Source: Arthrobacter sp. H5 | GTDB lineage: Bacteria; Actinomycetota; Actinomycetes; Actinomycetales; Micrococcaceae | Assembly (NCBI RefSeq): GCF_000520595.1 | Contig: NZ_KI915039.1 | Location: forward strand, 94,200 to 143,230 | Length of the DNA stretch: 49,031 bases | Direction: 5' to 3' | Shown: piece after piece, positions 25,492 through 34,761 of the stretch | Numbering within the stretch: position 1 is the stretch's first letter | How the letters are laid out: the number at the start of each line of letters is the position of its first letter | Program-made: the position numbers and the translations under genes | The notes under the pieces: generated by a model | What the model was told of the DNA's origin: nothing | The model's database searches: none | What the model saw: only the letters and a program-made list of their open reading frames with translations

Positions 25492-26319
25492 TTAGTTGAG
25501 GATCTGACCGATCGGCTCCCGTTTTTCCGCCTGGAAGCGGTCCTCGGTCCGGCCCCGCGCCCAGTATCCAGACAGCGATACCTGGCTTCGGTCAAGCCCG
25601 CGCTGCGTGAAGAAGATATCCCGCAGTAGCTTCATCGATTCCCGTTCACCGTGGGCAAAGACCTGCACCCTGCCCTCAGGCCACGGGGCCTTGTGGATGG
25701 CATCGGCCAGAGTGCCGGCACTCGCGGGCTGGCCGGCGCGAAACAACCAATGGACGACGACGCCGGCTGGCGTCCGCAGCGACTGCCGGTCCGTTTCCGC
25801 CTCCACTTCGAGGTACACCGCGCCCCGGGCGTTACCCGGCAGGCGTTCGAGCGCTGACGCAATAGCCGGAAGAGCGGATTCGTCACCCGCGAACAGGTGC
25901 CAGCCCGCCGATTCATCTGGCGCATAGGCACCTCCGGGGCCGGTGACCGCAAGGGTGTCCCCGGCTTTGGCGGCCGCGGCCCACGGTCCCGCAATCCCTT
26001 CGTCGCCGTGAACAACAAAGTCGATGGACAACTGCCCTGTTTCGGGATCCACCGATCGCACGGTGTAGGTGCGGGTGACGAGAAGGTCCGCGGGTTGGAG
26101 CTGCTGCTTCAGGGCTGCAAGATCGTAGGGCGGTACCAGGCCCAGCTCCGGTTTGGCGAAGAGGATCTTGACGTACTTGTCCGTGAACGTGCTGGCTTCG
26201 AAGGGCCCCAGTGATGGTGCCGAGGCAACGATGCGCACCATGGTGGGGCTGAGCCACTCAGTTCGATCAACTGTGAGTACGGTCTGGGGTTTTGGTGGAC
26301 GTGGTGTTGCAACGCTCAA
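25492..26319 (-). CDS. Siderophore-interacting protein (NAD(P)H-dependent ferric-siderophore reductase)
   Basis: The 275-residue protein has the SIP layout: an N-terminal FAD-binding barrel with RTYTVRSVDPETGQLSIDFV (RxYxxR motif) and GPWAAAAKAGDTLAVTGPGG, then a C-terminal NAD(P)H domain (LFAGDESALPAIASALERL, SGYWARGRTEDRFQAEKR). It releases iron from siderophores in the cytoplasm. The TTG at 26319 is chosen because AAGGAG precedes it; a longer in-frame ORF begins at 26391. No IdeR/DtxR box was recognised in the 152-base divergent spacer. Confidence 0.9.
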   Translation of the reverse strand: MSVATPRPPKPQTVLTVDRTEWLSPTMVRIVASAPSLGPFEASTFTDKYVKILFAKPELGLVPPYDLAALKQQLQPADLLVTRTYTVRSVDPETGQLSIDFVVHGDEGIAGPWAAAAKAGDTLAVTGPGGAYAPDESAGWHLFAGDESALPAIASALERLPGNARGAVYLEVEAETDRQSLRTPAGVVVHWLFRAGQPASAGTLADAIHKAPWPEGRVQVFAHGERESMKLLRDIFFTQRGLDRSQVSLSGYWARGRTEDRFQAEKREPIGQILN

Positions 26320-26471
26320 GTGGGATTCTCCTTGCCGGCCCGGTCGGTGAACCCGGCAAGGACATGCTAACAAGTGAACCGTTTTAGCCAATCCATCCAG
26401 CCCGGGTCACGAAGCGCCGCCAGATGCCGCACTGCCTCAATCTCTTCACCCACCCCGGGTAGTATCATCAG

Positions 26472-27356
26472 ATGATTCTTCGACAGCTCGGAAGCTCGTC
26501 TCTCACCGTCTCCGCACTTGGCTTCGGCGCTGGCCACATCGACACCACGGACCTTAACGAGAAGGACGCGCACGACCTGCTGGACACCGCCCTTGACCTG
26601 GGCATCACGTTCTTCGATACCGCCCGGGGCTATGGCGCGTCCGAAGAACGGCTGGGACGATGGTTGGCCACGCACCATCGCCACCGCGTCGTCCTTTCCA
26701 CCAAAGTCGGTTACGACGTTCCCGGACAGCGGGATTGGACAGTCGGAGCCGTCACAGGCGGCATCGACCGTGCCCTGAAAACCCTCAACACGGAGATGAT
26801 CGATGTAGTCTTCCTCCACTCCTGCCCGCTGCCGCTCCTGCAGCAGGGAGACCTCATCGAGGCGCTGCTCGCTGCCCGCGACGCAGGGAAGATCAGGGTC
26901 CCGGGCTACAGCGGCGAAAACGCTGAACTGGCCTGGGCGGCGGACGCCAGCGTTTTCGGCATCCTTCAAACCTCGGTGAACCTGACCGATCAACATTCAC
27001 TGAGGAACATACTGCCCCGAGCAAGTGAACACCATCTTGGCGTGGTCGCTAAACGCCCGCTGGCGAACGCCCCGTGGCGCTACCCCCACCGCCCCACGGG
27101 AATATACGGCGAAACCTACTGGGACCGCCTCCAGCACATGGGCCTTCAGCCCGCCGACGGCGACTGGGCCGGAACCGCCTTACGATTTTCAGCCTTCACC
27201 CCCGCAGTCACGACCGCCATCGTCGGCACGTCCAAGAAACACAACCTCGCAGCCGCAGCCACCGCCATCAACAAAGGCCCCCTACCCGCCGCCGAGCGGG
27301 AACGGTGGGAACAAGCCTTCGCCCCCTACGACAGGACATGGGCCGGGGAAATCTAA
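26472..27356 (+). CDS. Aldo/keto reductase
   Basis: The 294-residue (beta/alpha)8 oxidoreductase has the AKR tetrad in place: Asp in FFDTARGYG with Tyr four residues later, Lys in VVLSTKVGYD, and His in DVVFLHSC. It would reduce carbonyls with NADPH in the cytoplasm. It starts at the first ATG, with the usual MxLRxLGxSxLxVSxLGFG opening. It is divergent from the siderophore reductase gene and convergent with DUF2252. The substrate is unknown. Confidence 0.88.
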   Translation: MILRQLGSSSLTVSALGFGAGHIDTTDLNEKDAHDLLDTALDLGITFFDTARGYGASEERLGRWLATHHRHRVVLSTKVGYDVPGQRDWTVGAVTGGIDRALKTLNTEMIDVVFLHSCPLPLLQQGDLIEALLAARDAGKIRVPGYSGENAELAWAADASVFGILQTSVNLTDQHSLRNILPRASEHHLGVVAKRPLANAPWRYPHRPTGIYGETYWDRLQHMGLQPADGDWAGTALRFSAFTPAVTTAIVGTSKKHNLAAAATAINKGPLPAAERERWEQAFAPYDRTWAGEI

Positions 27357-27390
27357 AAATCAAGCCGAGCACGCCAAGGCTTCTGTGGCG

Positions 27391-28707
27391 TTAGGTGGAG
27401 GGCACCCCTGCGATCTTGTTTTCACGGAACCCGTCAACAAACAGGGCATGATCGGCACGAACCGTGGACGCATAGTCGATCGAGAAGTCGATGATGTCGG
27501 ACACAAATTCGTCGCGGCGGCCATCCAGTACGTTTGAGATTGCATCCTCGGTCTGGAAAGAGACCAGGTCCTGGTCGCTGTCCTGATCCGAGGCACAGTG
27601 CACCTTCGCAGTTGCCCGGCCCAGGTCCACAAGTACCGGCTCAATTTCGGACGGTTCGGTGAGGTTGTCCCAGCTGAGATCAAGCTTGTACGGGGACAAC
27701 TCATCCACCACAAAGCCCACTCCGTCCAGGGTTGTGTAACCAAGGAACGTATCCGTGTGCACCTGCAGGGAGCGCTGGCTGATGACCGTCCGGTGTCCGT
27801 CATGCTCAAAGTAGTCCCGGACCCGTTCGTCGGTGACAACCCGGCTTGGCGCGGCGATGTTGCCCTGCTTGAAGGACAGCACAATGTCGTTTTCCTGCGC
27901 CTCGTTGTAACCCTCGATCAGCACGTTGTAGGCGGGCAGCCCGGCACTTCCAATGCCGAAGCCCTTCTTCCCTACAATGTCCTTGACCGTATAGAAAACC
28001 TCTCGGGCGGACTTCTTGGATTCCGGGATGGTCTGCAGATACCGGTCGAAGGACTCGTGGACCTTTGCCCGCTCGGCATCGTCAAGCCGGCGGGTGAGCC
28101 GGTCATCGCGGAAGTGCCGCTCGTTGTCCTCGATGATGGTCATTGCATCCAGGAGGTCGGTGCGCCGCGCCGCCCGCGCCGTTTGCAGCACACGGTGGAT
28201 TGTTCCCTCGGTGTTGTCCAACTGGAGTGCGAAGTCGTTCCCGCCGGCTCCTGCGTAGTGGTCAACCTGGTCCAGATAAGAATTCAGAAAAGTCGCTGCC
28301 ATCCCACGGACAGCTTCCTCCGGCAGGGCCTTCTGCCAGCAGAGCAGGGCAAGCGAGGTGACAAACCGCCTGAGGTCCCACGAGAAGTGGCCCAGGTACG
28401 CCTCGTCGAAGTCGTTGATGTCGAAGGTGAGGGCGCCGGTACTGCTCATGTAGGTGCCGAAGTTTTCGGCGTGGAGATCCCCATGGATCCAGACTCTGCT
28501 GGTTCGCTCGTCTGCCCACTTGTCTTCCAGGGCGTCCATATCTGCATAGAACAGGCAGGCGCTGCCGCGGTAAAAGGCAAATGGGTCGGCCGCCATCTTG
28601 CGGAACTTTGTCCTGAAGCCATGCGGATCCGCCTCCATGAGGGGTTTGAACGCATTGACCAGGGTGCGGGCTATGTGGCTTTGACGTTCGGTTGATTCGA
28701 CCATCAC
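27391..28707 (-). CDS. DUF2252 family protein
   Basis: The 438-residue protein matches DUF2252, a kinase-fold-like family of unknown function. Visible signatures are FYRGSACLFYADMD, VWIHGDLHAENFGTYM (an HGDLHxxN loop as in APH-type kinases) and FDINDFDEAYLGHFSWDLRR (IND/DFD metal-like motif), then KRLV-like basic segments. The HGD and DFD motifs suggest ATP-dependent phosphotransfer, but no substrate is known to me. It ends 34 bases from the aldo/keto reductase stop (convergent) and is followed upstream by hutH on the same strand. Confidence 0.85.
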   Translation of the reverse strand: MMVESTERQSHIARTLVNAFKPLMEADPHGFRTKFRKMAADPFAFYRGSACLFYADMDALEDKWADERTSRVWIHGDLHAENFGTYMSSTGALTFDINDFDEAYLGHFSWDLRRFVTSLALLCWQKALPEEAVRGMAATFLNSYLDQVDHYAGAGGNDFALQLDNTEGTIHRVLQTARAARRTDLLDAMTIIEDNERHFRDDRLTRRLDDAERAKVHESFDRYLQTIPESKKSAREVFYTVKDIVGKKGFGIGSAGLPAYNVLIEGYNEAQENDIVLSFKQGNIAAPSRVVTDERVRDYFEHDGHRTVISQRSLQVHTDTFLGYTTLDGVGFVVDELSPYKLDLSWDNLTEPSEIEPVLVDLGRATAKVHCASDQDSDQDLVSFQTEDAISNVLDGRRDEFVSDIIDFSIDYASTVRADHALFVDGFRENKIAGVPST

Positions 28708-28781
28708 GCCAGTCTATTCCCGGTGCCCGTTGCGTGCCGTCGGGCGAAGTCCGCACCGACCCTCCGGCAGTCAATGTGGGT

Positions 28782-30356
28782 TTAGTTGAGCAATCCAACA
28801 ACGCGCTCGACGGCGGCAACCATCGCTCCTGAATCCACCAGTACCCGTGCGGCTTCGATCTCGGGTGCGAGGTAACGGTCGGCGGCAGGTCCTTCAACAA
28901 CCTTCCTCAACTCGACCCGTGCTGCGTGGATGGCGGGTGAACTCCGCGACGTGGGCACACCGCCGTCGCGCATGTCGAGGGCACGCGCCGCGGTGAGGAT
29001 CTCGATCGCCAGAACCCGCGTAAGACCATCAAGGGCCCGCCGCAGTTTCAGCCCCGCGGACCAGCCCATGGAGACGTGGTCCTCCTGCATCGCGGACGAC
29101 GGAATCGAATCCACCGATGCGGGCGCTGCCAACCGCTTGAGTTCGGACACAATCCCGGCCTGGGTGTACTGGGCGATCATGTGGCCGGAGTCGACTCCCG
29201 GGTCATGGGCGAGGAATGGGTTCAGGCCGTGGTTCCGTGCCTTGTCGAGGAACCTGTCCGTCCGCCGCTCGCTCATGGATGCCACATCCGCAACAGCAAT
29301 CGCGAGGAAATCCAGGGCATATCCCACCGGCGCTCCGTGGAAGTTCCCGTTCGATTCAACCCGACCGTCAACCGTGACCACGGGATTGTCGATCGCTGAG
29401 CCCAGCTCGATCGCTGCAACCGATTCCACGTGCGTCAGCGTGGACCTCGCTGCTCCGTGGACCTGCGGCGCACACCGCAGCGAGTAGGCATCCTGGACGC
29501 GGGTAAAGCGGTGAGCGCTGTCCTCGGCCGAGGAGTGTTCCCGGATCAGCTTTGATCCCGCCAGGACACTGCGGATATTTGCGGCCGACACAATCTGCCC
29601 GGGGTGCGGACGCAGTGAGTGCAGGTCTTCGGCAAACACCCCGTCGGTTCCCAGCAGCCCCTCAACACTCATGGCTGCCGCAAGGTCCGCGGTGCGCAGG
29701 AGCAGGTGCAGGTCGGCGGAAGCGAGGATCAGCATTCCCAGCATGCCGTCGGTCCCGTTGATGAGCGCCAACCCCTCTTTTTCCCGCAGTTCCACCGGCT
29801 CGATTCCGGCGTCGGCCAGGGCGGCAGCAGCTGGTGACAACACGCCGTCGTTATTGCGCACCTCTCCCTCGCCCATGAGTGCCAGCGCAATGTGGGAGAG
29901 GGGTGCGAGGTCGCCCGAGCACCCCAGCGATCCGTATTCGCCGATCACCGGCGTAATTCCCGCGTTCAGCATGGCAGCGTAGGTGCGGGCCACTACGGGA
30001 CGGACACCGGTGCGCCCGGTGGCCATGGTGGAGAGCCGGTTCAGCATGAGCCCGCGCACCACTTCGCGGTCAACTTCAGCGCCCGACGACGCCGCATGGC
30101 TGCGGATGAGGCTGCGCTGCAGCTGGGTGCGCTGCTCCACGGGGATGTGCTTGGTGGCAAGGGCGCCGAAGCCGGTGGACACGCCGTAGTGCGGTGTGGG
30201 GTCGCTGACGAGGGCCTCGATGACGGCGCGGGAGGCTTCCATTGCGTCGATCGAATCCGCGCCGATGTTCACCTTCAGGCTGTGCCGGGCGACTGCGACA
30301 ACGTCTTCCGCGCTCAGCGCGCCGATGCCAACTGTGATGGTTTCCGTGCTGCTCAT
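28782..30356 (-). CDS. hutH: Histidine ammonia-lyase
   Basis: This 524-residue enzyme deaminates L-histidine to urocanate, the first step of histidine use. It has GVSTGFGALA, the MIO-forming loop EYGSLGCSGDLAPLSH, NGTDGMLGM, and QEDHVSMGW near the active site. The MIO triad reads Cys146-Ser147-Gly148 rather than Ala-Ser-Gly; I recall this as normal for actinobacterial HutH, with a Cys-Gly-derived imidazolinone. It diverges from iclR-hutU over a 111-base spacer with TGAAA/TTTCA inverted repeats. A DUF2252 gene follows 74 bases downstream. Confidence 0.96.
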   Translation of the reverse strand: MSSTETITVGIGALSAEDVVAVARHSLKVNIGADSIDAMEASRAVIEALVSDPTPHYGVSTGFGALATKHIPVEQRTQLQRSLIRSHAASSGAEVDREVVRGLMLNRLSTMATGRTGVRPVVARTYAAMLNAGITPVIGEYGSLGCSGDLAPLSHIALALMGEGEVRNNDGVLSPAAAALADAGIEPVELREKEGLALINGTDGMLGMLILASADLHLLLRTADLAAAMSVEGLLGTDGVFAEDLHSLRPHPGQIVSAANIRSVLAGSKLIREHSSAEDSAHRFTRVQDAYSLRCAPQVHGAARSTLTHVESVAAIELGSAIDNPVVTVDGRVESNGNFHGAPVGYALDFLAIAVADVASMSERRTDRFLDKARNHGLNPFLAHDPGVDSGHMIAQYTQAGIVSELKRLAAPASVDSIPSSAMQEDHVSMGWSAGLKLRRALDGLTRVLAIEILTAARALDMRDGGVPTSRSSPAIHAARVELRKVVEGPAADRYLAPEIEAARVLVDSGAMVAAVERVVGLLN

Positions 30357-30403
30357 TCCGTGCCCCGTCTCGATCCTGCATCCGGCCAGCTCTTGCCAAT
30401 GGA

Positions 30404-30429
30404 TGAAATTAGCGTTTCAATAAGTGAAA
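30404..30429. promoter_or_regulatory. IclR-type operator in the hutH/iclR divergent region
   Basis: TGAAA-N6-TTTCA (30404-30419) overlaps TTTCA-N5-TGAAA (30415-30429), so three alternating half-sites lie in 26 bases. The location between hutH (start 30356) and the IclR gene (start 30468) is the expected control point for both directions. Confidence 0.6.
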
Positions 30430-30467
30430 TACAGATTGCGCTGTAAAGCAAGAGAGGAAGGCAGCCA

Positions 30468-31130
30468 ATGGCGGACACGTCAACCCGCACTGTGGAGCGG
30501 GCGCTGCTCCTGCTCGGGGCGGTGTGCGACCGGGGGAGGGTCAGCCTTGCAGAGGCTGCGCGGGACGCGGAACTGTCTGCCTCGACCGCGCTGCGCCTGC
30601 TGCGGACGCTGGAGGCCACGGGTTTTGTCCGTAAGGACGACGCCGGTTACCGGCCCGGTATGCGTGTGGTTCAACTCGGAGCACAGGCTTTGAGCCACGA
30701 GTCCCTGGTATCCCTCGCCGAGGATGCCCTGGAGCGTCTCGTCGGGAAGACAGGCGAGTCCACCTACCTCAATGTCCCGTCCCACGACGGCCACGGCATC
30801 TACCTTGCCGTCAAGGAGGGCACCCACTCCGTCCGGCATACCAGCTGGGTTGGCCGGAGCATCCCGCTGGACGGCTCAGCAGCAGGCCAGGTGCTGGCGG
30901 GCAGAACGCCGGGTGCCGGCTACGTCATTGTCCGCAACGGGATTGAGCCCGACGTCACAGCGATAGCAGCCCCGGTCATGACAGGAGACCGGGTGACGGC
31001 CGCACTCAGTGTGGTGGTGCCCAGCTACCGCATCAGCGAATCCCAGGCCAAGACCATCGGCATGTTGGTTGCCGCCGAAGCCGCCGGCATTCTGAACCCC
31101 GCCCCTATGAGCACAGGAGACACAGCATGA
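30468..31130 (+). CDS. IclR-family transcriptional regulator of histidine use
   Basis: The 220-residue protein has an N-terminal winged helix ([19 protein letters not shown], then [20 protein letters not shown]) and a C-terminal effector domain ([34 protein letters not shown]). It overlaps hutU by four bases (ATGA), so it is made together with urocanate hydratase, and it probably regulates both hutU and the divergent hutH in response to urocanate or histidine. The effector is inferred from context only. Confidence 0.9.
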   Translation: MADTSTRTVERALLLLGAVCDRGRVSLAEAARDAELSASTALRLLRTLEATGFVRKDDAGYRPGMRVVQLGAQALSHESLVSLAEDALERLVGKTGESTYLNVPSHDGHGIYLAVKEGTHSVRHTSWVGRSIPLDGSAAGQVLAGRTPGAGYVIVRNGIEPDVTAIAAPVMTGDRVTAALSVVVPSYRISESQAKTIGMLVAAEAAGILNPAPMSTGDTA

Positions 31131-32806
31131 GCACCTTTACCCAGCACGACCCGTCACGGTCCATCCGCGCGCCGCGCGGTACAAAAATCACGGCCAAAAG
31201 CTGGCAGACCGAAGCGCCGCTGCGCATGCTGATGAACAACCTGGACCCCGAGGTGGCCGAACGCCCGGAGGACCTGGTGGTCTACGGCGGAACCGGACGC
31301 GCCGCCCGCAGCTGGGAAGCCTATGACGCCATTGTGCGTTCCCTCGAAGATCTTGAGGATGATGAGACCCTGCTGGTGCAGTCCGGCAAACCCGTGGGCA
31401 TCTTCCGGACCCACAAGTGGGCGCCGAGGGTGCTGCTGGCCAACTCCAACCTCGTAGGCGACTGGGCCACCTGGCCGGAGTTCCGCCGCCTCGAAGCTGA
31501 GGGCCTGATGATGTACGGGCAGATGACAGCGGGCTCCTGGATCTACATCGGCACCCAGGGCATCCTGCAGGGCACGTACGAAACCTTTGCCGCCGTCGCC
31601 AGAAAGCTGTTTGGCAGGCAGGACGCGACCCTGGCCGGCACACTGACGCTGACCGCCGGCTGCGGCGGAATGGGTGGAGCCCAACCGCTGGCCGTCACCC
31701 TGAACGGCGGCGCGGTGTTGATTGTCGACGTCGACAGGGCGCGCCTTGAGCGCCGTGCCTCCAAACGCTATCTCGACGTCGTCGCGACTGACCTCGAGGA
31801 CGCGCTCACGCAGGTGCTGGCAGCCAAGGAGGAGAAGCGTGCACTGTCGGTGGGAGTGGTGGGTAATGCTGCCGAGATTTTTCCCGAACTGCTCAAACGG
31901 GGTATCCCGATCGACATTGTCACCGACCAGACCTCCGCTCACGACCCCCTGAGCTACCTGCCAGAAGGCGTTTCGCTGGATGAGTGGGACCGCGAAGCGA
32001 AGGGGGACCCGGACGGCTTCACCAAGAAGGCCCAGGTCTCGATGGCCCGTCATGTGGAAGCAATGGTGGGCTTCCAGGACGCCGGCGCGGAAGTGTTCGA
32101 CTACGGAAACTCCATCCGTGACGAGGCCCGCCAGGGCGGCTACGGCCGCGCCTTCGAGTTCCCCGGTTTTGTTCCCGCCTATATCCGGCCGCTGTTCTGC
32201 GAAGGGATGGGCCCGTTCCGCTGGGTAGCACTCTCCGGAGACCCTGTCGATATCGCCGTCACCGACGCCGCGCTCAAAGAGCTTTTCCCGGAGAACGACC
32301 ACCTGCACCGCTGGCTTGACGCTGCAGGGAAACTGGTGGAGTTTGAAGGACTGCCGGCGCGGATCTGCTGGCTCGGCTACGGCGACCGCGCCAAGGCAGG
32401 AGTCATGTTCAACCAGTTGGTGGCTGACGGTAAGGTGTCCGCGCCGATAGTAATCGGCAGGGACCACCTGGATTCAGGCTCCGTCGCCTCGCCCTACCGC
32501 GAGACCGAAGGCATGGCCGACGGCTCAGATGCCATCGCCGACTGGCCCCTCCTGAACGCGCTGCTCAACACCTCATCCGGAGCCACCTGGGTGTCCATCC
32601 ACCACGGCGGCGGCGTAGGCATCGGCCGGTCCATCCACGCAGGCCAGGTCTCGGTTGCGGACGGGACCCCGCTTGCCGCCGAAAAGCTGGAACGCCTGCT
32701 CACCAACGATCCCGGAATGGGCGTCATCCGGCACGTGGACGCGGGGTACGATCGGGCAAAGGAGGTTGCCGGTGAGCGTGGGGTCCGCGTACCGATGCAG
32801 GAGTAG
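31127..32806 (+). CDS. hutU: Urocanate hydratase
   Basis: The 559-residue NAD+-dependent enzyme adds water to urocanate to give imidazolonepropionate. It shows [68 protein letters not shown] (containing the family's active-site Cys) and [16 protein letters not shown], all standard. Length is normal. It overlaps the upstream iclR stop by four bases. A nested inverted repeat begins 17 bases after its stop, and a VOC gene on the other strand separates it from the rest of the hut genes. Confidence 0.97.
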   Translation: MSTFTQHDPSRSIRAPRGTKITAKSWQTEAPLRMLMNNLDPEVAERPEDLVVYGGTGRAARSWEAYDAIVRSLEDLEDDETLLVQSGKPVGIFRTHKWAPRVLLANSNLVGDWATWPEFRRLEAEGLMMYGQMTAGSWIYIGTQGILQGTYETFAAVARKLFGRQDATLAGTLTLTAGCGGMGGAQPLAVTLNGGAVLIVDVDRARLERRASKRYLDVVATDLEDALTQVLAAKEEKRALSVGVVGNAAEIFPELLKRGIPIDIVTDQTSAHDPLSYLPEGVSLDEWDREAKGDPDGFTKKAQVSMARHVEAMVGFQDAGAEVFDYGNSIRDEARQGGYGRAFEFPGFVPAYIRPLFCEGMGPFRWVALSGDPVDIAVTDAALKELFPENDHLHRWLDAAGKLVEFEGLPARICWLGYGDRAKAGVMFNQLVADGKVSAPIVIGRDHLDSGSVASPYRETEGMADGSDAIADWPLLNALLNTSSGATWVSIHHGGGVGIGRSIHAGQVSVADGTPLAAEKLERLLTNDPGMGVIRHVDAGYDRAKEVAGERGVRVPMQE

Positions 32807-32822
32807 TTGCGTGGCTGGGAAA

Positions 32823-32961
32823 CCGGAGGCCGCCTGTCGCTTACGCGGCCACTTCCCGGCTGCGCGGCCTGCGCCGCCTGTCGCCGGCTCGACAAAGATT
32901 TTCTGCGGCTCGTTCCTCGCTGCAGAAAATCCAACTCGCCTACACGACAGGCGGCCTCCGG
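32823..32961. repeat. 139-bp nested inverted-repeat element after hutU
   Basis: The outer arms are perfect over 17 bases (CCGGAGGCCGCCTGTCG, 32823-32839; its complement, 32945-32961). Inside, GATTTTCTGC (32897-32906) and GCAGAAAATC (32922-32931) form a second stem. A third copy of CCGCCTGTCG sits at 32874-32883. No ORF is evident. It may act as terminator for hutU, but the modular repeats look like a dispersed repetitive (REP/MITE-like) element. The remaining ~110 bases up to the VOC stop show nothing recognisable. Confidence 0.75.
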
Positions 32962-33074
32962 CCACCATGGTTCACTTCGGTGACCGCCTCCAGCGGACGG
33001 GAACTGCCTCCTCTGATCCGGTCGCCGTCGTGAAATCCTCTGAACGGTTCTTTTGCTCGGGAGGAGGGGAGGGG

Positions 33075-33455
33075 TCAGGCGTTTTGCCAGAGGCCCATGA
33101 TGTTGCCCTCGGAATCCTTGAAGTACGCGGAGAATCCCATGTCTCCGACCGTGGTCTTGTCCACGGCTGCGGAACCACCGAGTTTCTTGATCGTTTCCAG
33201 AGCGGCATCGATGTCGTCAACGTCAAGGGTGATCACCGGGGTGGTGGACCAGGCGGCGTCCCGCTCAAACATTCCGCCGTTGATGAAACCCGGTTCAGTC
33301 GGCATGCCTTGCTCCGACGTGGGACCGGATGAGACCGTCGTGTAGTCCATCTCCGGCATCTGCTGAATGTTCCAGCCAAAGGCCTCCCGGTAGAACGTCC
33401 GCGCACGCTCACCGTCGTCGAAGGGAATCTCGAAATGCACCACTCGTCCGCTCAT
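33075..33455 (-). CDS. VOC (glyoxalase/bleomycin-resistance fold) protein
   Basis: A 126-residue single VOC module: MSGRVVHFEIPFDDGERART, then FYREAFGW (a typical first beta-alpha unit), and at the end FSAYFKDSEGNIMGLWQN (second unit with an Asp/Glu). Such proteins bind metal or small ligands; the function here is unknown. ATG 33455 has GGAGG upstream; the ORF extends to 33542 in frame but without support. It lies on the opposite strand between hutU and the M20 gene, dividing the hut genes. Confidence 0.85.
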   Translation of the reverse strand: MSGRVVHFEIPFDDGERARTFYREAFGWNIQQMPEMDYTTVSSGPTSEQGMPTEPGFINGGMFERDAAWSTTPVITLDVDDIDAALETIKKLGGSAAVDKTTVGDMGFSAYFKDSEGNIMGLWQNA

Positions 33456-33540
33456 CCTGGCCTCCTCAAGCCTTTGATGGAACTGTTGTGATGGAAATTG
33501 TAGGCTTCCGCGGACGCCGTGAACAGATTGCGGAGAACAC

Positions 33541-34761
33541 ATGGACAGCGTAAGCAGCCTGCTTAACTCGATTGCCGGCGTCGGCCGCGATCCGATCCGC
33601 GGCGGCTATTCCCGGCCGGTGTACTCCCATGCCGAGCTGGAGTTGCGGGAATGGTTCGCCGTGGAAGCCGGCAAGCGCGGGCTCGAGGTGGAAACCGACC
33701 GCAACGGCCTCGTCTGGGCCTGGTGGGACAATGACAACAATAACGACGGCGCCGGCCGCGAAGGCGCACTGGTCACCGGCAGCCACCTGGACTCCGTTCC
33801 CGGCGGCGGAGCATTCGACGGCCCGCTCGGTGTGGCATCAGCGCTTGCCGCCGTCGACCTGCTCAAGGCGCGCGGTGTGCAGCCCCGGAGATCCCTTGCC
33901 GTCACAGTGTTTCCGGAGGAGGAGGGCTCCCGGTTTGGGGTCGCTTGCCTAGGGTCCAGGCTCCTCAGTGGTGCCATCGACCCGGACAGAGTGCGGAACC
34001 TTGTGGATCCGGACGGAAATACCTTTGCCGATGTCAGCCGTGCCAACGGAATCGATCCCGGGCGGCTGGGCAGGGACGATGAAGCGCTGCGCAACATCGG
34101 TGACTTCGTGGAACTCCACGTCGAACAAGGCCGCGCCCTGATCGACCTCAACTCCGCTGTGGCCGTGGGATCATCGATCCTTGGCCACGGCCGCTGGAAG
34201 CTGCGCATCAGCGGCCAGGGAAACCACGCCGGCACCACCCTGATGGAAGACCGGGCAGACCCCATGGTGGCAGCGGCCCAGATAATCCTCGCCATCCGCA
34301 AAACGGCAGCCGCTCAATCCCATGCCCGCGCAACGGTGGGCAGGCTCCAACCAATTCCAGGCGGCACCAACGTCATCGCCTCCCGCGTGGACCTCTGGCT
34401 GGACGTCCGTCATCCGGAGGACGCCGTCACGTCTTCCTTGGTGGAAGCCATCCACGGGCAGGCGCAGAAGACCGCAGCCTTCGAAGGCTGCACGGTCTCG
34501 CTCACCGAGGAATCCTTCAGCGGCACCGTTCACTTCGATCCCGCGCTCCAGCGCCAACTGCAGAACACGTTGAAGAATCCGCCCACTCTGCCCACCGGAG
34601 CCGGACACGACGCCGGAGTGTTGGCCGCCGTCGTGCCCTCCGCCATGCTCTACATCCGCAATCCCACCGGCATCAGCCACTCGCCGGAAGAATTTGTTGA
34701 GCGCGATGACGCGGACCTGGGAGCAGCTGCGCTCGCAGACGTACTGGAAGACCTCCTGTGA
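33541..34761 (+). CDS. M20-family amidohydrolase (allantoate/N-carbamoyl amino acid hydrolase type), candidate N-formylglutamate hydrolase
   Basis: This 406-residue metallopeptidase-fold amidohydrolase has the metal ligands in SHLDSVPGGGAFDGPLG (His, Asp), FPEEEGSRFG (Glu pair) and a later HVEQGRALID. The C-terminal ligand is in the GAGHDAG segment. GHGRWKLRISGQGNHAGTT marks the dimerisation domain. Family members hydrolyse allantoate or N-carbamoyl/N-formyl amino acids. Its stop overlaps hutF by four bases and hutI follows, and no HutG is nearby. I therefore infer that it removes formate from N-formyl-L-glutamate, the product of HutF. Confidence 0.88.
   Translation: MDSVSSLLNSIAGVGRDPIRGGYSRPVYSHAELELREWFAVEAGKRGLEVETDRNGLVWAWWDNDNNNDGAGREGALVTGSHLDSVPGGGAFDGPLGVASALAAVDLLKARGVQPRRSLAVTVFPEEEGSRFGVACLGSRLLSGAIDPDRVRNLVDPDGNTFADVSRANGIDPGRLGRDDEALRNIGDFVELHVEQGRALIDLNSAVAVGSSILGHGRWKLRISGQGNHAGTTLMEDRADPMVAAAQIILAIRKTAAAQSHARATVGRLQPIPGGTNVIASRVDLWLDVRHPEDAVTSSLVEAIHGQAQKTAAFEGCTVSLTEESFSGTVHFDPALQRQLQNTLKNPPTLPTGAGHDAGVLAAVVPSAMLYIRNPTGISHSPEEFVERDDADLGAAALADVLEDLL

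Noticed and set aside
26320-26471. IdeR/DtxR iron box before the siderophore reductase
   Set aside because: Only partial GCTAAC-type similarity was seen; no 19-base palindrome of the TTAGG type.
27598-28695. 365-codon open frame antisense to DUF2252
   Set aside because: It is wholly covered by the DUF2252 gene, whose HGDLHxxN and DFD motifs are clear.
31154-32467. 437-codon open frame antisense to hutU
   Set aside because: It lies fully inside hutU and its protein has no family signature; it is a GC-bias shadow.
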